64,000 nucleotides of DNA from Microlunatus parietis. GTDB lineage: Bacteria > Actinomycetota > Actinomycetes > Propionibacteriales > Propionibacteriaceae. This document shows, in pieces, positions 41,253 through 49,177 of the stretch (the stretch's first letter is position 1; the number at the start of each line of letters is the position of its first letter). The stretch spans positions 5,890,001-5,954,000 of the forward strand of contig NZ_JACCBU010000001.1 in the NCBI RefSeq assembly GCF_013407955.1, read 5' to 3'. The notes beneath the pieces are model-generated. The model made no database searches. It had not been told where the DNA came from and was given only the letters and a program-made list of their open reading frames with translations. The position numbers were made by a program, and so were the translations under genes.

Positions 41253-42094
41253 CCACCACCGTGCTGCCGCCACGGCGGCTCCCCGAGCCGTCCCGGCTGC
41301 CCGTACCGCCGCGGCCGCATGCCACCGCGACCATGATCATCGGTGTGGTCGTCACGGCGGTCGTCGTGGCCGCGCATGTGCTGGCCTGGATCGACACTGA
41401 GGTGTCGATCGCCGCTCTCGCCCAGGGCGGCGACGGCATGATCAGATTCCTGGCCGAGGCGCTGCCGCCCGACCTCGACTGGGCGAAGGTGGTGCTGCCG
41501 GGCTTCCAGGCCTGTCTGACCACCCTCTACATCGGCCTTCTCGGCACCACGCTGTCGATCCCGTTCGCGCTGCTGCTGGCCGTGCTCGGCTCGCGGACGA
41601 CGAACCGGAACCCGGTCGTCTATCAGCTGGCCCGCGGGATCATGTCGCTGCTCCGGGCGGTGCCCGACGTCGTCTTCGCGCTGATCTTCGTCACCGCGGT
41701 CGGTCTCGGCCCGTTCCCGGGCGTGCTCGCGCTGATCGTGCACAACGCCGGCGTGATGGGCAAGCTGTGGTCGGAGGCGATGGAGGAAGCCGATCAAGGT
41801 CCGGTCGAGGCCCTTCGGGTGGCCGGCGCCGGCAGCGCCCAGATCGCGCTGCACGCCGTGCTGCCGACGGTGGTGCCGCAGTGCGTGGGGTTGCTGCTGT
41901 ACCGGTTCGACGTCAACGTCCGGTCCTCGCTGGTGCTGGGTCTGGTCGGCGCCGGCGGCATCGGGTTCTTGATCAACCAGTCGATCCAGCTGTTCCAGTT
42001 CGACGCCATGTTCACCTACATCCTGCAGGTGCTGGTGTTGATCATCGTGGTCGACCTGATCAGTATCGCGGTCCGCCGCCGGCTGGCGGTCTAG
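41249..42094 (+). CDS. phnE: Phosphonate ABC transporter permease
   Basis: A permease of 281 residues, chosen to start at the GTG in the GTGA overlap with phnC. A short hydrophilic Pro/Arg head precedes helix 1 (TMIIGVVVTAVVVAAHVLAWI). PhnE features are FLAEALPPDLDWAKVVLPGFQACLTTLYIGLLGTTLSIPFALLLA, LLRAVPDVVFALIFVTAVGLGPFPGVLAL, the EAA loop SEAMEEADQGPVEALRVAGAGSAQIALHAVLPTVVPQ and GLVGAGGIGFLINQSI. Only one permease gene is present, so it probably acts as a homodimer. It ends 4 bases inside the convergent alpha-xylosidase gene. Confidence 0.92.
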   Translation: MTTTVLPPRRLPEPSRLPVPPRPHATATMIIGVVVTAVVVAAHVLAWIDTEVSIAALAQGGDGMIRFLAEALPPDLDWAKVVLPGFQACLTTLYIGLLGTTLSIPFALLLAVLGSRTTNRNPVVYQLARGIMSLLRAVPDVVFALIFVTAVGLGPFPGVLALIVHNAGVMGKLWSEAMEEADQGPVEALRVAGAGSAQIALHAVLPTVVPQCVGLLLYRFDVNVRSSLVLGLVGAGGIGFLINQSIQLFQFDAMFTYILQVLVLIIVVDLISIAVRRRLAV

Positions 42095-44343
42095 CCCGGG
42101 AGATCCAGCACCGCTCGGTTCTCGCTCGCCGCCACGACCCGGTCACCGACCCGCAGCCGCCACGGCCGGTCGGTGCCCCGGGCCGTGGCGGTGAGCGTCC
42201 CTTGTTCCCGGCGGACGGAGAACCGGGCCGGGCCGACCTCGAGTTCGACCTGATCACCGTCGGCGAATTCGTACGCCTGCAAGGTCAAGCCGTCGAGGTG
42301 GTCGTCGGCGGGCCGGTCCCGGCCGGCCCCCCAGGGCAGCACCGTGCCCGGCCGGACGAACAGCGGCAGCGAGTCGAACCCGTACACCTCGCTGTGCCAG
42401 CGCGGGCCGGACAGCCGCTCCCCGGTCAGCGCATGCGTCCAGGTGCCCTCGGGCAGGTAGAAGTCGGCCCGGCCGTCCGCCCGGAACACCGGCGCCACCA
42501 GCAGCCGATCACCCAGCAGGTATTGGGTCTGGACCGCGACGGCGCCGCGATCATGCGGGAACTCGAGCACCATCGGCCTCATGATCGGAATCCCCGAAGC
42601 GTGGGCCTCCTCGCCGAGCTGGGCCAGGTACGGCATCAGCGACAGCTTGAGCCGGGCGAACTTCCGGGTCACCTCGACGGCCTCCTCGTCGAACGCCCAC
42701 GGCACCCGATAGGAGCTGGAGCCGTGCAGCCGGGAGTGCGAGGACAGCAGCCCGAACGCCGTCCAGCGCTTGAAGACGGCCGGATCTGGGGTGCCCTCGA
42801 AACCGCCGATGTCGTGGCTCCAGTAGCCGAACCCGGACAGCGCCAGGGAAAGTCCGCCGCGCAGGGATTCCGCCATCGAGGCGAACGTGGACTCGCAGTC
42901 GCCGCCCCAGTGCACCGGGAACTGCTGGCCGCCGGCGGTCGCCGAGCGGGCGAAGATCACCGCCTCGCCGTCGCCGCGCTCGGAGCGCAGCAACTCGAAG
43001 ACGCACTCGTTGTAGAGCTGGGCGTAGTAGTTGTGCATCCGGGCCGGATCGGAGCCGTCGTGCCAGACCACGCCCTCGCTCGGGATCCGTTCGCCGAAGT
43101 CGGTCTTGAACGCGTCGACACCTTGATCAAGAAGCACCTTCAGCTTCGACGCGTACCAGTCGCGGGCGTCCGGGTTCGTGAAGTCCACCAATCCCATGCC
43201 GGCCTGCCAGAGATCCCACTGCCAGACGTCGCCCTCGGTGGTCCGGACCAGGAAGCCGAGCTCCTTGCCCTCCGCGAAGAGAGCGGAGCGCTGCGCGATG
43301 TAGGGGTTGATCCAGACCGAGATCCGGACCCCCTTCTGTTTCAGCCGCTCCAGCATGCCGGCCGGGTCCGGGAACATCGCCGGGTCCCAGATGAAGTCGC
43401 ACCAGTGGAACTGGCGCATCCAGAAGCAGTCGAAATGGAAGACGCTCAGCGGCAGTTCGCGCTCCGCCATCCCGTCCAGGAACGAGCTCACGGTCCGCTC
43501 GTCGTAGTCGGTGGTGAAGGAGGTCGACAGCCACAGCCCGTACGACCACGCCGGGACCCGGGCCGGCCGGCCGGTCAGCGCCGTGTACTTGGTCAGGATC
43601 TCCTTCGGTGTCGGCCCGTAGATCACGTAGTACTGCAGCGACTGGCCCGCGACCGAGAACTGGGTCCGGGAGACCACCTCGGTGCCGACCTCGAAGCTGA
43701 CCAGGTCCGGGTGCGCGACGAACACGCCGTAGCCGGCGTCGGTCAGGTAGAAGGGCACATTCTTGTACGCCTGCTCGGTGGCCGTGCCGCCGTCGGCGTT
43801 CCAGCAGTCGACGGTCTGGCCGTTCTTGATCAACGGGCCGAACCGTTCGCCGAGCCCGTACACGTGATCATCGATGCCGAGGCTCAGCTGCTCCCGGATG
43901 AAGTGACGGCCGGCGCCGTCGGTGATCGCCCCGACGCTGTTCGGCGTCGACGACGTGAGCACGGTGTCGCCGGCCAGGAAGTCGACCGTCCAGTCGCCCT
44001 CGGTGGCGATCCGGGCGGTCAGCCGGCCGGAGCTGAACATCACCGGGCCGCCGTCCGGCTGGTCGATCACCGGTGCCGGATCGGTCCTGTTGATCATGAA
44101 GTGCGGGCCGCGGTCCCGGCCGCCGGTGAAGTGCTCGATCCGGACCCCGATCACGTCCTCGGCCGGGGTGTCGAAGGTGACCGTGATCACCGGCCGGTTC
44201 AGCGAGTCGCCGCGCCGGCGGAGAGGGCTGGTCGGGGCGAAGACCGTGAGTTTCCCTTCTGCGGTTTCGATCTGGTCGACCGCGCGAGGTTTCAAGATCG
44301 ACACTCCGGGGAGCGTTTGCCAATACCCGTCGGTGAACTTCAT
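42091..44343 (-). CDS. yicI: Alpha-xylosidase, GH31 (YicI type)
   Basis: A cytoplasmic retaining glycosidase of 750 residues that removes alpha-xylosyl units from isoprimeverose and xyloglucan oligosaccharides. The nucleophile Asp lies in VDAFKTDFGERIP (about 414) and the acid/base Asp in HWGGDCESTFASMAESLRGGLSLALSGFGYWSHDIGGF (about 481), both with YicI wording. The N-terminal beta-sandwich (VYGLGERFGPLIKNGQTVDCWNADGGTATEQAYKNVPFYL) also matches YicI rather than alpha-glucosidases. Start ATG 44343 has GGGAAGGGA upstream. It is divergent from a LacI-type regulator gene that probably represses it, and neighbours a sugar ABC transporter and a GH3 enzyme. Confidence 0.93.
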   Translation of the reverse strand: MKFTDGYWQTLPGVSILKPRAVDQIETAEGKLTVFAPTSPLRRRGDSLNRPVITVTFDTPAEDVIGVRIEHFTGGRDRGPHFMINRTDPAPVIDQPDGGPVMFSSGRLTARIATEGDWTVDFLAGDTVLTSSTPNSVGAITDGAGRHFIREQLSLGIDDHVYGLGERFGPLIKNGQTVDCWNADGGTATEQAYKNVPFYLTDAGYGVFVAHPDLVSFEVGTEVVSRTQFSVAGQSLQYYVIYGPTPKEILTKYTALTGRPARVPAWSYGLWLSTSFTTDYDERTVSSFLDGMAERELPLSVFHFDCFWMRQFHWCDFIWDPAMFPDPAGMLERLKQKGVRISVWINPYIAQRSALFAEGKELGFLVRTTEGDVWQWDLWQAGMGLVDFTNPDARDWYASKLKVLLDQGVDAFKTDFGERIPSEGVVWHDGSDPARMHNYYAQLYNECVFELLRSERGDGEAVIFARSATAGGQQFPVHWGGDCESTFASMAESLRGGLSLALSGFGYWSHDIGGFEGTPDPAVFKRWTAFGLLSSHSRLHGSSSYRVPWAFDEEAVEVTRKFARLKLSLMPYLAQLGEEAHASGIPIMRPMVLEFPHDRGAVAVQTQYLLGDRLLVAPVFRADGRADFYLPEGTWTHALTGERLSGPRWHSEVYGFDSLPLFVRPGTVLPWGAGRDRPADDHLDGLTLQAYEFADGDQVELEVGPARFSVRREQGTLTATARGTDRPWRLRVGDRVVAASENRAVLDLPG

Positions 44344-44405
44344 GCCATTCCCTTCCCGATCAGCGGCCTATGATGGTCGTCGTCCAGCAGTACGGAAGGA
44401 GGGTG

Positions 44406-45407
44406 ATGGCCACCATCAACGACGTCGCCCGGGCGGCCGGGGTGTCGACGTCCACCGTCTCCTACGTGCTCAGCGGCAAGCGATCGATCTCGGCCGAGAC
44501 CCGGGCCCGGGTGGAGGAGGCGATCCGCCAGCTGGACTACCGGCCGCACGCCGGCGCCCGCTCGCTGGCCTCCCGGCGGACCTGGACGCTGGCCCTGGTG
44601 GCACCGCTGCGGACCGATGTGAACGTCGGCGTGATCATGAAGTTCGTCACCGGCGTGGCGACCCGGGCCCGTGATCATGAGATGGACGTGCTGCTGCTCA
44701 CCCAGGACGACCCGCGGGGTGTGGAGCGGGCGGCCACCTCGTCGATGGTCGACGCGTTGATCATGATGGACATCGAGGCCGAGGACCCGCGGATCCCCAC
44801 CCTGGTGGAGTTGCACCGGCCGGCGGTGCTGATCGGGCTGCCGGACGACCCGCGCGGGCTGTCGGTGGTGGACCTGGACTTCGAGGCGGCCGGCCGGATG
44901 GCCATGCAGCACCTGCTCGACCTCGGGCACACCGAGGTCGCGTTGATCGGGCCGACCCCGACCGTGCTGGGCCGGCACACGTCGTACGCCGAGCGGCTGC
45001 TGCGCGGCTACCGGAGCTGCGCCGAGGCTGCCGGCACCGAGCCGGTCGTCGAGCCGGCCGAGGCCAGCCACGCCGGCGGCGCCGACGCGGTCGGCCGGGT
45101 GCTCCGCCGGCGGCCGGAGCTGACCGCCCTGGTCGTGCACAACGAGGCCGCGCTGCCCGGCGTCCTGACCGCGCTGGGCGAGGCGGGCCGGCCGGCCGGG
45201 AAGGCGGTCAGCGTGATTGCCCTCTGCCCGGCCGACGTCGCGGTCGGGCAGCAGCTGCCGCTGACCTCGATCGATCTTCCCGCGGTCCGGATGGGCGAGA
45301 TCGCCGTCGACCTGGCGATGGCCCGGATCGAGGGGATCGAGGATCCGGAGATCCGGCTGCTGGTACCGCAGCTGACCGAGCGGGACTCCACCTTCCGGCA
45401 GCCCTAG
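44406..45407 (+). CDS. LacI/GalR-family repressor of the xyloglucan/glucoside island
   Basis: A full-length repressor of 333 residues. The N-terminal helix-turn-helix and hinge read ATINDVARAAGVSTSTVSYVLSGKRSISAETRARVEEAIRQLDYRPHAGARSLASRRTWTLALVAP. The effector domain ends QLPLTSIDLPAVRMGEIAVDLAMARIEG. ATG 44406 is placed behind GGAAGGAGG; in-frame starts farther upstream would add residues with no family match. It is divergent from the alpha-xylosidase gene and convergent with the permease gene. The likely operators are the palindromes at 49056-49075 and 49148-49161, both with a central CG as LacI proteins require. Confidence 0.92.
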   Translation: MATINDVARAAGVSTSTVSYVLSGKRSISAETRARVEEAIRQLDYRPHAGARSLASRRTWTLALVAPLRTDVNVGVIMKFVTGVATRARDHEMDVLLLTQDDPRGVERAATSSMVDALIMMDIEAEDPRIPTLVELHRPAVLIGLPDDPRGLSVVDLDFEAAGRMAMQHLLDLGHTEVALIGPTPTVLGRHTSYAERLLRGYRSCAEAAGTEPVVEPAEASHAGGADAVGRVLRRRPELTALVVHNEAALPGVLTALGEAGRPAGKAVSVIALCPADVAVGQQLPLTSIDLPAVRMGEIAVDLAMARIEGIEDPEIRLLVPQLTERDSTFRQP

Positions 45408-45425
45408 CCCTTGCCTGAGCACGGC

Positions 45426-46412
45426 TCAGCCCTTGATGGCGCCGAAGATCACGCCCTTGGTGAAGTGCCGCTGGACGAACGGGTAGACGATCAAGATCGG
45501 TACCAGCGCCAACACCACCACCGCCATCTTGATCGGCAGGCCGGCGACCGTGCCGGTGACCCGGCTGTCGGAGGCGGTCGGTCCGCCCGGAAGGTTCGCG
45601 CCCTGCAACACGTAGGAACGCAGCACCAGTTGGAGCGGCCACTTCTCGTTGTCGTTGATGTAGAGCATGGCGTTGAAGAAGGCGTTGAAGTAGCCGACCC
45701 CGTAGAACAGGGCGACCACGGCGATCACCGCGCCGGACATCGGCAGCACGATCTGGCCGAGGATCCGCCATTCTCCGGCGCCGTCGATCCGGGCGGCCTC
45801 CAGGATGCCCGGCTCGATGCCCATGAAGAAGTTCCGCAGGATCAGCACGTTGAAGGCCGAAACCGCCGTCGGCAGGATCAAGGCCCAATAGGAGTTGATC
45901 AAGCCCAGGTTGCTGACCAGCAGATAGGTGGGAATCAACCCGGCGCCGAAGAACATCGTGATCAAGAAGATGAACAGGATCGGCCGGTGCCCGAGTGAGT
46001 TCGGCTTGGACAACCCGTACGCGGCCAGAATCGAGACCGTGGTGGAAAGAATCGTGCCGACGGTGGTGATGCCGACACTGACCAGGGCGGCGCGGGTGAC
46101 AACGCCGCCGGACAGGATCTGGACGTACGCCTGCGCGGTCAGCTCTCCCGGGATGACGACCAGGCCGCCGGTCTCGATGGTGTGCGCCTGGGTGGAGAAG
46201 CTGGTCAGCACCACGGTGTAGAGCGGGAAGAGCACCACGAGGACGACAGCGACCAGCGCCACCGCCTTGCCGGCGGAGCCGATCCTGCTGGGCTCCTCGT
46301 CCCAGACCGGGCGCTTCCGCCGCCGGGCCGGTGCTCGTCGAGTCTGCGGGTTCACGTGCCCTGAGCCTGTCGAAGAGCCGGTCGTCGTCGGGTGGGTCAG
46401 TTCGGTGGTCAT
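45426..46412 (-). CDS. Carbohydrate ABC transporter permease, CUT1 (LplC/YtcP) type
   Basis: A permease of 328 residues. A basic hydrophilic head of about 45 residues is followed by six helices: AVALVAVVLVVLFPLYTVVLTSF, ALVSVGITTVGTILSTTVSILAAYGLS, ILFIFLITMFFGAGLIPTYLLVSNLGLINSYWALILPTAVSAFNVLILRNFFMGI, with the EAA loop EPGILEAARIDGAGEWRILGQIVLPMSG, and the usual end HFTKGVIFGAIKG. Its start (46412) overlaps the stop of the upstream permease gene (ATGA). The head contains the interspersed palindromic repeat at 46358-46378, translated as the GSSTGSGHV stretch. It forms a heterodimer with the next permease. Confidence 0.92.
   Translation of the reverse strand: MTTELTHPTTTGSSTGSGHVNPQTRRAPARRRKRPVWDEEPSRIGSAGKAVALVAVVLVVLFPLYTVVLTSFSTQAHTIETGGLVVIPGELTAQAYVQILSGGVVTRAALVSVGITTVGTILSTTVSILAAYGLSKPNSLGHRPILFIFLITMFFGAGLIPTYLLVSNLGLINSYWALILPTAVSAFNVLILRNFFMGIEPGILEAARIDGAGEWRILGQIVLPMSGAVIAVVALFYGVGYFNAFFNAMLYINDNEKWPLQLVLRSYVLQGANLPGGPTASDSRVTGTVAGLPIKMAVVVLALVPILIVYPFVQRHFTKGVIFGAIKG
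46358..46378. repeat. Interspersed palindromic repeat inside a permease N-terminus
   Basis: A 21-bp word starting GCCCTGAGCCTGTCG. It matches the reverse complement of 19009-19029 at 20 of 21 bases. It lies in the hydrophilic N-terminal extension of the CUT1 permease gene, in frame and without a stop. Confidence 0.7.
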
Positions 46413-47332
46413 GATTTCTGGTACACCCCCGATTCGCCGAAGACGTGGGCCAGCTTGTTCGCACCCAGCACCAGCAACAAACTGATCACTCCCTTGGCCA
46501 GGCCCGCGGCGGCGGCGAAGCTCCAGTCGCCGTAGATCACGCCCTGGTAATAGACGTAGGTGTCGATCACCTCCGACACGTCGGAGCCGACCGCGTCGCG
46601 CTGCAGGATCAGTTGCTCGAAGCCGACGCTCAGCGAGTCGCCGAGGCGCAAGATCAACAGCAGGATGATCACCGGCTTCAGCGCGGGCAGCGTGATGTGC
46701 CACATGCGCCGCCAGCGGTTGGCCCCGTCGGCGGCTGCCGCCTCGTGCAACGCCGGGTCGACCGTGCTCAGTGCGGCCAGGAAGATGATGATGCCCCAGC
46801 CGGCGTCCTTCCAGACCGACTGCATGGTGATCAAGATCAGAAACGCATTCGGGTCGGTCATCAGGTCGAAGCCCTGATATCCCTGGGACCGCAACGTCTG
46901 CGCGATCAGTCCGGCGCCGCCGACGATCTGCTGGAAAATCGTCACCACCAGCACCCAGGAGAAGAAGTGCGGCAGATAGACAATGGCCTGCACCGCGGTT
47001 CTGATCCTCGGTGAGATCACGCTGTTCAGCAGCAGCGCCAGGATGATCGGGATCGGGAAGTAGAACACCAACTGGAAGGCGGTGATCGTCAAGGTGTTCT
47101 TGACCGCGTTCAGGAACAGCGGGTTGTTGAACACGCGGATGAAGTTGTCGAAGCCGATGAAGGCGCTGCGGAAGAAGCCCGTGTACGGCGAATACTGCTG
47201 AAAGGCCATGATATTGCCGAGCATCGGCACATACGCGAAGATCGCGAGAAGGACGACCGCGGGCAGGGTCATGATCAACAGCGATCGGTCCTGCCTGAGC
47301 TTGACCCGCCAGGTCCTTCGCCTACTCTTCAT
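46409..47332 (-). CDS. Carbohydrate ABC transporter permease, CUT1 (LplB/YtcQ) type
   Basis: A permease of 307 residues. It reads RSLLIMTLPAVVLLAIFAYVPMLGNIMAFQQYSPYTGFF at helix 1, NAVKNTLTITAFQLVFYFPIPIILALLLNSV and the EAA loop LHEAAAADGANRWRRMWHITLPALKPVIILLLILRLGDSLSVGFEQL, ending LGANKLAHVFGESGVY. The Y-x-P-x-x-G-N opening and FGESG end are typical of LplB-type permeases for oligosaccharides. A clear paralogue lies at 62532-63584. It is translated between the binding-protein gene (14 bases upstream) and the LplC-type gene. Confidence 0.93.
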   Translation of the reverse strand: MKSRRRTWRVKLRQDRSLLIMTLPAVVLLAIFAYVPMLGNIMAFQQYSPYTGFFRSAFIGFDNFIRVFNNPLFLNAVKNTLTITAFQLVFYFPIPIILALLLNSVISPRIRTAVQAIVYLPHFFSWVLVVTIFQQIVGGAGLIAQTLRSQGYQGFDLMTDPNAFLILITMQSVWKDAGWGIIIFLAALSTVDPALHEAAAADGANRWRRMWHITLPALKPVIILLLILRLGDSLSVGFEQLILQRDAVGSDVSEVIDTYVYYQGVIYGDWSFAAAAGLAKGVISLLLVLGANKLAHVFGESGVYQKS

Positions 47333-47346
47333 GGAAAGGCCTCGCC

Positions 47347-48996
47347 CTACTGCTTGTCCAGGATTTCCTGGTAGAACGACCGAAGCTGATCGCCGCCGGC
47401 TGCCTTCCAGGTCTTGATCGCGTCGTCCAACGCGCTGAGCGGCTTCCGGCCGCGGGCGATGTCGGACTCCAGGTCCTCGAACGGCTGGCCGATCGAGGCG
47501 TACTGGCTCGGCTCGGCGATGTTCATGCCGTAGAACAGCGGCTCCGCGGCGAGCTCGCCGGCCCGGTGCTGCCAGGTGCAGTACTCCTCGACGAACCCGG
47601 GATACTGCATGTGGAACTCGGCCACCGGCGGGTCGGCCAGGAAGACGTACGTCGGCTGCAGTTCCTTGGCCGCCAACGAGGTCGGCTCCGGAAGCCCCTG
47701 ATCGCCCTTGGTGTAGTGCACGCCCTCGACGCCGTAGTTGATCAAGTGGAACTCGGTGGTCCCGAACGGGGCGGCGAGGACGTTGGCCAGCTTGAGGATC
47801 TCCTCGACCTTCGCCGGATCATCGCTCTTCTTGATGAACGAGTGCATGCTCGCCCCCGCACCCTTCCAGTACAAGGGTTTGGTCGACTCGTCGGCCGAGA
47901 TCAGATCGAAGGGACGCTGCGAGTAGCTCGGGTTGCCGGCCAGATTGTCCCGCAGTGCCTCGTGCCAACCGCCGAAGCCGTCGAACATGATCAACGCCTT
48001 GCCGGCCTGGAAGCGGCTCTTGCTCTCGTCGTCCTTGCCGGCGACCGCGTCGGGATGCACCAGTCCGGCCTTGAAGACGCCGGCGACCCACTCCAGGGCT
48101 GCCCGGTACTCCTCGGTCTCCACCCGGTGGACCAGACCGTTGTCGCCGAGCTGCCATTTCGAGACGACGGAATAGGCCATCGTGGCGATGTTCCACGGAT
48201 CCTCGGTCGCCCACTGGTTCCCGCCGGGATTGTTGATCTCGACCATCAGGTCGTAGAGGTCCTGGACGGTTTTCACGTCAGGCGTGATGCCCAGCTTCTC
48301 CAGCAGATCGTCCCGGTAGAAGTTCGCGTTTCCGATCGGAGTACCGGGGAACGGCACGCCGTACAGCTTGCCGTTCCAGACGCAGGTCTTCCAGGCATCG
48401 GTGGGAACGTTCGCCAGGTTCGGATATTTCGTCACCGCCTCGCCCGCCAGGTACGGCGTCAGGTCGGTGAACACGTTCTCGACGATCTCGGTACCGAACC
48501 GGGGCGGCTGGTTCCAGCTCGGCACCTGCACCCAATCCGGAACATCCTTGGGCGAGGCCAGCACCGCGGCCAGCTTGTCGCCGTACGTGTTGCCGTCCGA
48601 GATCTGGAAGTTGATCTTGCTGCCCAGGATCGCGTTCACAGCTTCGAAGTACTGGTTCCCGCTGCTCGGCGGAATGGTGCCCCACAAGGGCGTCATCGCG
48701 TTGATCGTGATCCCGGTGCCCGGCGGCTCGGGCACCGAACGGACCAGTTCGGCGGGCATCTTGGTGTATCCGGGCGGGGACCCGTTCTGGCTCGGGACAT
48801 CGGGCTTGGCGTAGTCCACCGGAACGTACTTCGGCAGTACGGCAGCCGCGATCTCGCCGCCCTGCTCGACCGGTGCCGACGGGCCACCCGTGGAGCAGCC
48901 GGCCAGGGCGGACCCGGCGCCGGCGAGGCCGACGGAGGCAAGGAACGAGCGGCGATTCAGCCGACTTCCGGGCACAGTGCCTGCGGTCATGATCAT
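47347..48996 (-). CDS. Sugar ABC transporter substrate-binding lipoprotein (LplA-type, family 1)
   Basis: A lipoprotein of about 549 residues, long as usual for LplA-type proteins. The signal carries a twin-arginine motif (NRRSFLASVGLAGAGSALAGCS) and lipobox ALAGC. Marks of the family include TINAMTPLWGTIPPSSGNQYFEAVNAILGSKINFQI, DVPDWVQVPSWNQPPRF, WKTCVWNGKLYGVPFPGTPIGNANFYRDDLLEKLGITPDVKTVQDLYDLM and FQAGKALIMFDGFGGWHEAL. ATG 48996 has GAGGAAGTG directly upstream; ATG 48990 is also possible. The island lacks its own ATPase, so a shared MsiK-like ATPase is likely used. The promoter region shared with the GH3 gene holds two LacI-type operators. Confidence 0.92.
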   Translation of the reverse strand: MIMTAGTVPGSRLNRRSFLASVGLAGAGSALAGCSTGGPSAPVEQGGEIAAAVLPKYVPVDYAKPDVPSQNGSPPGYTKMPAELVRSVPEPPGTGITINAMTPLWGTIPPSSGNQYFEAVNAILGSKINFQISDGNTYGDKLAAVLASPKDVPDWVQVPSWNQPPRFGTEIVENVFTDLTPYLAGEAVTKYPNLANVPTDAWKTCVWNGKLYGVPFPGTPIGNANFYRDDLLEKLGITPDVKTVQDLYDLMVEINNPGGNQWATEDPWNIATMAYSVVSKWQLGDNGLVHRVETEEYRAALEWVAGVFKAGLVHPDAVAGKDDESKSRFQAGKALIMFDGFGGWHEALRDNLAGNPSYSQRPFDLISADESTKPLYWKGAGASMHSFIKKSDDPAKVEEILKLANVLAAPFGTTEFHLINYGVEGVHYTKGDQGLPEPTSLAAKELQPTYVFLADPPVAEFHMQYPGFVEEYCTWQHRAGELAAEPLFYGMNIAEPSQYASIGQPFEDLESDIARGRKPLSALDDAIKTWKAAGGDQLRSFYQEILDKQ

Positions 48997-49055
48997 CACT
49001 TCCTCGTGATCGGGATCGGGTCGAGCGCCGGCGAGCCGCCGGCATCGGCGACCGA

Positions 49056-49075
49056 CTGTCGAAGCGCTTCGACAG
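49056..49075. promoter_or_regulatory. Perfect 20-bp LacI-type operator
   Basis: CTGTCGAAGCGCTTCGACAG is a perfect palindrome with a central CG, as bound by LacI/GalR repressors. It lies 60 bases upstream of the binding-protein start and about 100 bases upstream of the GH3 start. The nearby LacI-type gene at 44406-45407 is the likely binder. Confidence 0.65.
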
Positions 49076-49147
49076 CGGAAGGCTATGCGGGACGCGGAGT
49101 GTCTGGCAAGAGCCTTCATTCAATTGAGACCTGTGAGAAGATCAGGT

Positions 49148-49161
49148 TCGAATCGATTCGA
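49148..49161. promoter_or_regulatory. Second LacI-type palindrome before the GH3 gene
   Basis: TCGAATCGATTCGA is a perfect 14-bp palindrome with a central CG and shares the TCGAA/TTCGA arms of the first operator. It lies 17 bases before the GH3 start, where bound repressor would block transcription. Confidence 0.6.
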
Positions 49162-49177
49162 CTCTCGAGGAGTTGGC

